11,169 nucleotides of DNA from contig DLFZ01000135.1 in the NCBI GenBank assembly GCA_002482435.1, positions 1 through 11,169 of the forward strand, given 5' to 3'. This stretch comes from Christensenella sp. UBA7707. Its GTDB lineage: Bacteria; Bacillota; Clostridia; Christensenellales; CAG-138. Shown piece after piece: positions 7,674 through 11,169 of the stretch. The notes beneath the pieces are model-generated. The model made no database searches. It worked only from the letters and a program-made list of their open reading frames with translations, and was not told where the DNA came from. Every line of letters begins with the position of its first letter. The first letter of the stretch is position 1. Both the position numbers and the translations under genes were made by a program.

Positions 7674-7693
7674 GCGGCGCGGCGCCGCGTTTT
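7674..7693 (+). terminator. GC-rich leader hairpin upstream of lspA
   Basis: GCGGCG (7674-7679) pairs with CGCCGC (7683-7688) across a 3-base loop, and GTTTT follows (7689-7693). An overlapping perfect palindrome spans 7678-7689. The stem is strong but the T-run is short, so termination would be partial at best. It sits 11 bases before the lspA ribosome binding site at 7704-7708. Confidence 0.35.
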
Positions 7694-7714
7694 ATCAATT
7701 TGTGGAGGAACCCT

Positions 7715-8278
7715 ATGCTCGAAATCATCATCGTCCTCCTTGCGGTTGCGCTCGACCAAGCGGTCAAGGCGTTTGCTGCGGGCTGGCTCACAACGCTCCC
7801 CAACAACTCCTATCCGCTTCTTGAGGGCGTTTTTCACCTCACCTATGTAGAAAATCGCGGTGCGGCGTTCGGTATGCTGCAAAATGCGCGCTGGTTCTTT
7901 ATCGCAATCACGATTGTGGCATGCTGTGCCATCGTGTATTGGCTCTGTAAAAACCATAAAAAGCTGCATACTTTGATGCGTGTTTCGCTGGCGCTCATTC
8001 TCGCCGGTGCGCTCGGTAACCTCATCGACCGCATCTTTTTGACCTATGTGCGCGACATGTTCTACTTTGTACTCGTCAATTTCGCCGTATTCAACGTGGC
8101 CGACAGCGCGGTTACGGTGGGAACGGCGCTCTTAATCCTCGACGTGTTATTCTTCAAGGGCAAAGCGTTTTTACAGGACGAGCCGAAGAGCAAAAAGGGT
8201 GAAGAAACCCCGGCTTTAGAGGAAGCCTCGCAGGAAGAACAGCCAACCGGGGAAGAAAAGGGAAACGCGGAGGATTGA
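7715..8278 (+). CDS. lspA: Lipoprotein signal peptidase (signal peptidase II)
   Basis: This membrane aspartyl protease removes the signal peptide from prolipoproteins after diacylglyceryl transfer to the lipobox cysteine. From the ATG at 7715 it has 187 residues and four hydrophobic segments. Key motifs are DQAVKAF (14-20), the conserved VENRGAAFGM (45-54), GNLIDR with catalytic Asp105, and FNVADSAVTVG with catalytic Asp130. After the last membrane segment a charged tail rich in Glu and Lys (about 152-187) extends into the cytosol, longer than in many LspA proteins. An in-frame ATG at 7599-7601 region would add 38 residues, but these lack family similarity. GGAGG at 7704-7708, 6 bases before 7715, fixes the start. 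The stop lies 2 bases before rluD; lspA-rluD pairing is a common Firmicute arrangement. Confidence 0.96.
   Translation: MLEIIIVLLAVALDQAVKAFAAGWLTTLPNNSYPLLEGVFHLTYVENRGAAFGMLQNARWFFIAITIVACCAIVYWLCKNHKKLHTLMRVSLALILAGALGNLIDRIFLTYVRDMFYFVLVNFAVFNVADSAVTVGTALLILDVLFFKGKAFLQDEPKSKKGEETPALEEASQEEQPTGEEKGNAED
8269..8273 (+). promoter_or_regulatory. Ribosome binding site that decides the rluD start
   Basis: GGAGG lies inside the last codons of lspA. An in-frame TTG at 8275 is only one base away, too close to initiate. The TTG at 8281 is 7 bases away, the ideal distance. I therefore place the rluD start at 8281. Confidence 0.7.
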
Positions 8279-8280
8279 CC

Positions 8281-9285
8281 TTGACGCAAAACGACGAGCT
8301 TTTGTGGGAAGACGAGGAATCAGAGGCCCCGCAGGCGGAGCCGCTTCTGTTTGAGGCGCTCGGCGGCGAGCGGCTTGATGTGTTTGTCGCAAAATGCGCG
8401 GGCGAGTCCCGTTCTTATATCCAAAAGCGCATTGAAGAGGGTATGGTGCTGGTAAACGGCAAGCCCTCCAAAGCAAACATGAAGCTCAAAGCGGGCGATC
8501 GGGTGGAGCTCGTTCTGCCGCCGCCGCGCGTCACGGAGCTTCTGCCGGAAGATATTCCGCTCGACATCGTTTACGAGGATAAGGACATCGCCGTTGTCAA
8601 CAAGGAAAAGGGCATGGTGGTGCACCCTGCGCCAGGCAACGAAACGGGAACGCTCGTTAACGCCCTCTTGTACCGCTTGAAGGATTTGAGCGGCATCGGC
8701 GGCGAGCTTCGCCCGGGTATCGTACACAGAATCGACAAACTGACCTCGGGGCTTATCGTGGTTGCCAAAAACGATGCCGCACACCGCGCGCTGGCCGAGC
8801 AAATGAAGCTTCATACCGCGCGCCGCTCGTATTTGGCGATCGTGGAAGGAAACATCAAAGAGGAGAGCGGCACGGTAAACGCGCTTATTGGGCGGCATAA
8901 AACCGACCGCAAACGCATGGCGGTTACACCAAACGGCAGGGAGGCCGTTACCCATTGGCGCGTACTGGAACGCTACGGCGCTTTTACCTTGCTTGCGCTT
9001 GCGCTTGAAACCGGCAGAACGCACCAAATTCGCGTGCATATGGCATACATCCGCCACCCTGTGGCGGGGGATACGGTTTATGGCCCCGAAAAGCCCAAGC
9101 TCGGGCTTACGGGGCAGGCGCTCCATGCGGCAAAGCTTACGCTTACGCATCCCTCCACGGGGGAAACGCTTTCGTTTTATGCGCCGATACCTGCGTGGTT
9201 TTGCGCCGCGCTCAAAAGGGCGGGGCGAAACGGAGAAGAAGGGCTTAGCGAGCTGCTGCAAAACGCTTTTTCAGGAGGCATCTGA
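8281..9285 (+). CDS. rluD: RluA/RluD-family ribosomal large subunit pseudouridine synthase
   Basis: This cytosolic enzyme turns selected uridines of 23S rRNA into pseudouridine. The 334 residues comprise a short acidic leader (about 1-25, with EDEESE), an S4 RNA-binding domain (about 30-90) and the RluA-type catalytic domain. The catalytic motif reads HRIDKLTSGLIVVAK with Asp152; the residue after DK is Leu, where Asp or Glu is usual. The family's GRTHQIRVH and the late HPVAGDTVYG are present. The gene starts at a TTG 2 bases after the lspA stop, and its own stop overlaps the next gene's ATG by one base, so the three genes are probably translated in series. In Bacillus the equivalent gene (ylyB) also follows lspA. 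Exact uridine targets cannot be told from sequence, so the symbol marks the family. Confidence 0.93.
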   Translation: MTQNDELLWEDEESEAPQAEPLLFEALGGERLDVFVAKCAGESRSYIQKRIEEGMVLVNGKPSKANMKLKAGDRVELVLPPPRVTELLPEDIPLDIVYEDKDIAVVNKEKGMVVHPAPGNETGTLVNALLYRLKDLSGIGGELRPGIVHRIDKLTSGLIVVAKNDAAHRALAEQMKLHTARRSYLAIVEGNIKEESGTVNALIGRHKTDRKRMAVTPNGREAVTHWRVLERYGAFTLLALALETGRTHQIRVHMAYIRHPVAGDTVYGPEKPKLGLTGQALHAAKLTLTHPSTGETLSFYAPIPAWFCAALKRAGRNGEEGLSELLQNAFSGGI

Positions 9286-9941
9286 TGCGCAAAAAAATGG
9301 AGAAGCAAAGCGCGCAAAAGCTGGCGGCGGGCATTTTTACCGCCGTTATGGTGCTCTTGTGCGCGGCGCTCTATTTTTTTACGAAAAACGCCTCGCCTTT
9401 TGCAAACACCGCAGCCGAAGCGCCTTCCTCCCCACCGCCCACGGCGCGGCCGCTTGCCGCGGCGGAGGATTTTGTAGAGGGAAAAGGCTTTTACGCGCCG
9501 CTTTCCCAAAACGACGGTGTTTTTTCTTATTCTCTTGAGGGTGCTCCTTTAGACGGCTCGCTTTCTCTTAGCACCGCACAAGAAGGCGTGGGCGAGTTTG
9601 TTTTGCGTGTCGCCCGCCCCTTAGCGCCGAAGGAACCCGACAAAAACGCCTCACAGCTTACACTTAGGCTCTATAAAGAAAAGCAGGAAGCATATCAGGC
9701 ACAGGTGGATTGGCTTTCGGGCGAGGCGCTTTCGCTTCTTTTGACGCTCGATGTAAAGGATGGCGTTTCACAGTCTGACCGCGAAGCTTTTTTGTTCGCC
9801 CTTGAATCGACAATTTCCGATGGAAAAAACAGGAATTTGAATTGTGGCGACATTGCCGTTCAGGTGATTTTTCATGCATCCGGCGATGAACCGCTTGTGA
9901 TTACGGCGCTTCTTGAAACGCCCAAGCCGCCCGCTGTTTAA
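9285..9941 (+). CDS. Unrecognised membrane-anchored protein
   Basis: I do not recognise this 218-residue protein. A basic N-terminus (MRKKMEKQ) and one hydrophobic segment (about 13-32) point to an anchor with the rest outside the cell. A Pro/Ala/Ser-rich linker follows (about 36-57), then a domain of about 160 residues with alternating hydrophobic and charged stretches that suggest beta structure plus one helix (KEKQEAYQAQV). Only one cysteine lies outside the membrane segment (in LNCGD), and there is no lipobox. The start is firm: AGGAGG at 9273-9278 is 6 bases upstream and the ATG overlaps the rluD stop (TGATG). In Bacillus pyrR follows the lspA-rluD pair; that gene is not here. Possible roles in the envelope or in spores are guesswork. 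Confidence 0.85.
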   Translation: MRKKMEKQSAQKLAAGIFTAVMVLLCAALYFFTKNASPFANTAAEAPSSPPPTARPLAAAEDFVEGKGFYAPLSQNDGVFSYSLEGAPLDGSLSLSTAQEGVGEFVLRVARPLAPKEPDKNASQLTLRLYKEKQEAYQAQVDWLSGEALSLLLTLDVKDGVSQSDREAFLFALESTISDGKNRNLNCGDIAVQVIFHASGDEPLVITALLETPKPPAV

Positions 9942-9988
9942 AAAAACAGGTGCGTTAACGCGCAAAATGCGGGTAAACCTATATTTTT
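9941..9988 (+). terminator. Weak, possibly bidirectional terminator after the lspA cluster
   Basis: An A-run (9941-9946) and AGGT (9948-9951) lie opposite ACCT (9977-9980) and a T-run (9984-9988), enclosing the palindrome GCGTTAACGC (9952-9961). The outer stem is short and interrupted. It fits the end of the rluD unit before the zapA promoter, but folding energy would be low. Confidence 0.35.
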
Positions 9989-10021
9989 ATGGGAAAACAT
10001 GAGAAAATATGCGCAATCCAC

Positions 10022-10050
10022 TTGAAAAAAAGCACAACACGTTGTATAAT
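10022..10050 (+). promoter_or_regulatory. Sigma-A-type promoter for zapA
   Basis: TTGAAA (10022-10027) and a perfect TATAAT (10045-10050) are 17 bases apart. The start point would be about 10056-10058, giving a short leader of roughly 32 bases before zapA. This is the closest match to consensus in the window. Confidence 0.85.
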
Positions 10051-10088
10051 TCTTAATAAAATATACAAGATGTATTGGGGTGCGCAGA

Positions 10089-10412
10089 ATGGAAAAGACC
10101 CGTACCGTGGTTCGTGTGGCGGGGCAGGAATTGAAGCTCTCCGCTGCCGAAAGCGAAGACTACATGCAGATGCTTGCCAAATATGTGGACAAGAAGTATG
10201 ACGATGTTCAATCCGCATATCCAAACCTGAGTACGGTAAATTGCCTTGTGCTTGCCTCGCTGAATATGGCCGACGAGCTGCATCGCCTGCGCGCCGAGTA
10301 CGACGCGCTCGACTCGCGCATTGCGCAGCTTCGGGAAATGCCGCGCCAAAGCGCGCCGGCGGCGCCCGTTAAGCGCCCGTTTGAGTCGAAGCAGCCGACC
10401 ACCGTCAAATAG
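10089..10412 (+). CDS. zapA: Cell division protein ZapA
   Basis: This small cytosolic protein binds FtsZ and bundles its filaments at the division ring. The 107 residues have the family layout: a beta strand with RTVVRVAGQELKL near the start, SEDYMQMLAKYVDKKYDDV, then the STVNCLVLASLNMADELHRL helix that forms the dimer coiled coil, and a Pro-rich disordered tail (about 83-107). The ATG at 10089 is preferred to an in-frame GTG at 10080 because GGGG (10077-10080) then sits at a proper 8-base distance and the protein begins as in relatives. A consensus promoter drives it directly. A U32-family gene follows, an order common in Firmicutes. The coiled coil is short, as is usual in Gram-positive ZapA. 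Confidence 0.93.
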   Translation: MEKTRTVVRVAGQELKLSAAESEDYMQMLAKYVDKKYDDVQSAYPNLSTVNCLVLASLNMADELHRLRAEYDALDSRIAQLREMPRQSAPAAPVKRPFESKQPTTVK

Positions 10413-10443
10413 CAGGACGGGTTTTCTTAGGCTTTTTATGTAG

Positions 10444-10479
10444 CGGTTTGGGGCAGTGTCTGTTCCGAACCGTTTTTTT
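10444..10479 (+). terminator. Strong intrinsic terminator between zapA and the U32 gene
   Basis: A 13-bp stem (10444-10456 with 10460-10472, including three G-T pairs) closes on a 3-base loop and is followed by seven Ts (10473-10479). This is the clearest terminator in the window. The ribosome binding site of the next gene begins only 9 bases after the T-run, so the downstream gene depends on readthrough or on a promoter that overlaps zapA's end. Confidence 0.88.
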
Positions 10480-10497
10480 GTGGAATTGAGGGAATGT

Positions 10498-11169
10498 ATG
10501 GAACTTTTATCACCTGCGGGCAGCCGCGAAAGCCTTGTTGCTGCGGTGCAAAACGGCGCGGACGCCGTGTATTTCGGCGGCGGACTATTCAACGCCCGAA
10601 AAAATGCGAACAATTTTGAAGGCGCGGCGCTCGGGGAAGCGATTAACTACTGCGCGCTTCGCGGCGTAAAAAGCTACATCACGCTCAATACGCTTCTTCT
10701 TGATAAGGAAATGGAAGCCGCGCTTTTGTTTGCGCAAAGCGTTTATGCTTACGGGGCGGATGCGGTGATTGTGCAGGACTTGGGGCTTGTTTCGCTTTTA
10801 AAAAAGCACCTGCCCTACCTTACAGTCCATGCAAGCACGCAAATGGGTGTACACGACATTGAAGGCGCAAAAGCCGTAAAGCGCATGGGTGCTGTGCGCG
10901 CGGTACTCGCGCGCGAGGTGCCGCTCAAAGAAATTGCCGGCATCGTAAAAGAGAGCGGCATTGAAATTGAAACCTTCGCGCACGGAGCCATGTGCATGAG
11001 CTTTTCGGGCGGGTGCCTGTTTTCCTCTATGGCGGGGGAGCGCAGCGGCAACCGGGGTACCTGCGCGCAGCCGTGCCGCAAGCGCATCAGCGTGAGCGGC
11101 CGCCCCGGTGCGGATGATTATCATTTGAGCCTGAGCGATATGTGCATGATCGGGCATTTGAAGGAAATC
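10498..11169 (+). CDS. U32 family peptidase-like protein (RlhA/DUF3656 type), truncated at window end
   Basis: The visible 224 residues are the N-terminal part of a U32-family protein; the frame is open to the last base. It begins MELLSPAGSRESLVAAVQNGADAVYFGG, the family's barrel start, and continues with VQDLGL and HASTQMGVHD. The signature region carries four cysteines (166, 173, 189 and 193, in HGAMCMSFSGGC and RGTCAQPC). In UbiU/UbiV such cysteines hold a 4Fe-4S cluster; family members RlhA and TrhP hydroxylate RNA cytidine or uridine, so RNA modification is more likely than proteolysis. The wording of the N-terminus resembles the long RlhA/DUF3656 form more than the TrhP form, but the C-terminus that would decide is missing. 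GAGGG (10488-10492) lies 5 bases before the ATG. Confidence 0.92.
   Translation, partial: MELLSPAGSRESLVAAVQNGADAVYFGGGLFNARKNANNFEGAALGEAINYCALRGVKSYITLNTLLLDKEMEAALLFAQSVYAYGADAVIVQDLGLVSLLKKHLPYLTVHASTQMGVHDIEGAKAVKRMGAVRAVLAREVPLKEIAGIVKESGIEIETFAHGAMCMSFSGGCLFSSMAGERSGNRGTCAQPCRKRISVSGRPGADDYHLSLSDMCMIGHLKEI

Noticed and set aside
7612-7824. Small + strand frame upstream of lspA with a CTFC pair resembling a zinc finger (a TraR/DksA-like gene precedes lspA in Bacillus)
   Set aside because: Only one Cys pair occurs before lspA begins, the rest reads lspA out of frame, and there is no ribosome binding site at 7612.
8320-9261. Long open frame on the - strand inside rluD (313 codons)
   Set aside because: The + strand carries all RluD motifs over the same bases; the antisense product is Arg/His-rich low-information sequence.

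Overview
The window looks like a piece of a bacterial chromosome from the Clostridia side of the Firmicutes. The reasons are the strong GGAGG-type ribosome binding sites, the AT-rich promoters set between moderately GC-rich genes, the Bacillus/Clostridium-type Pdp, PolA, LspA, RluD, ZapA and U32 proteins, and a short Amidase_6 protein, a family typical of Gram-positive spore-forming lineages. The genus cannot be told from the sequence. All eleven genes are on the + strand, packed tightly, with no gene-free stretch over 300 bases. I see no mobile element, CRISPR array, tRNA or rRNA.

Layout. Bases 1-142 hold hairpins that probably end an upstream unit. A small Amidase_6 gene follows (143-628). 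A strong-looking promoter (698-726) then leads straight into a terminator-like hairpin and the pyrimidine-nucleoside phosphorylase gene pdp (807-2120). After an 85-base gap comes a dense cluster: polA (2206-4776), coaE (4784-5392), a membrane-anchored lytic transglycosylase (5379-5972) and a family 5 extracellular solute-binding protein (5941-7584). The last three are joined by a 7-base gap and then two overlaps. A 130-base leader with a candidate promoter precedes lspA (7715-8278), which is followed after 2 bases by rluD (8281-9285) and then an unrecognised anchored protein (9285-9941). A near-consensus promoter (10022-10050) drives zapA (10089-10412). A textbook terminator then lies just upstream of a U32 peptidase-family gene (10498 to the window end, truncated).

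Functions. The genes are mostly housekeeping: nucleoside salvage, DNA repair and replication, coenzyme A synthesis, peptidoglycan turnover, lipoprotein maturation, rRNA pseudouridylation, Z-ring assembly and probable RNA modification. The lipoprotein-type solute-binding protein lies just upstream of LspA, the peptidase that would process it. No complete new system is evident. The feature I would look at again is regulatory: terminator-like hairpins with T-runs sit directly upstream of the ribosome binding sites of pdp, lspA and the U32 gene. For pdp and U32 there is no room for a promoter between hairpin and gene, which suggests leader attenuation or programmed readthrough.
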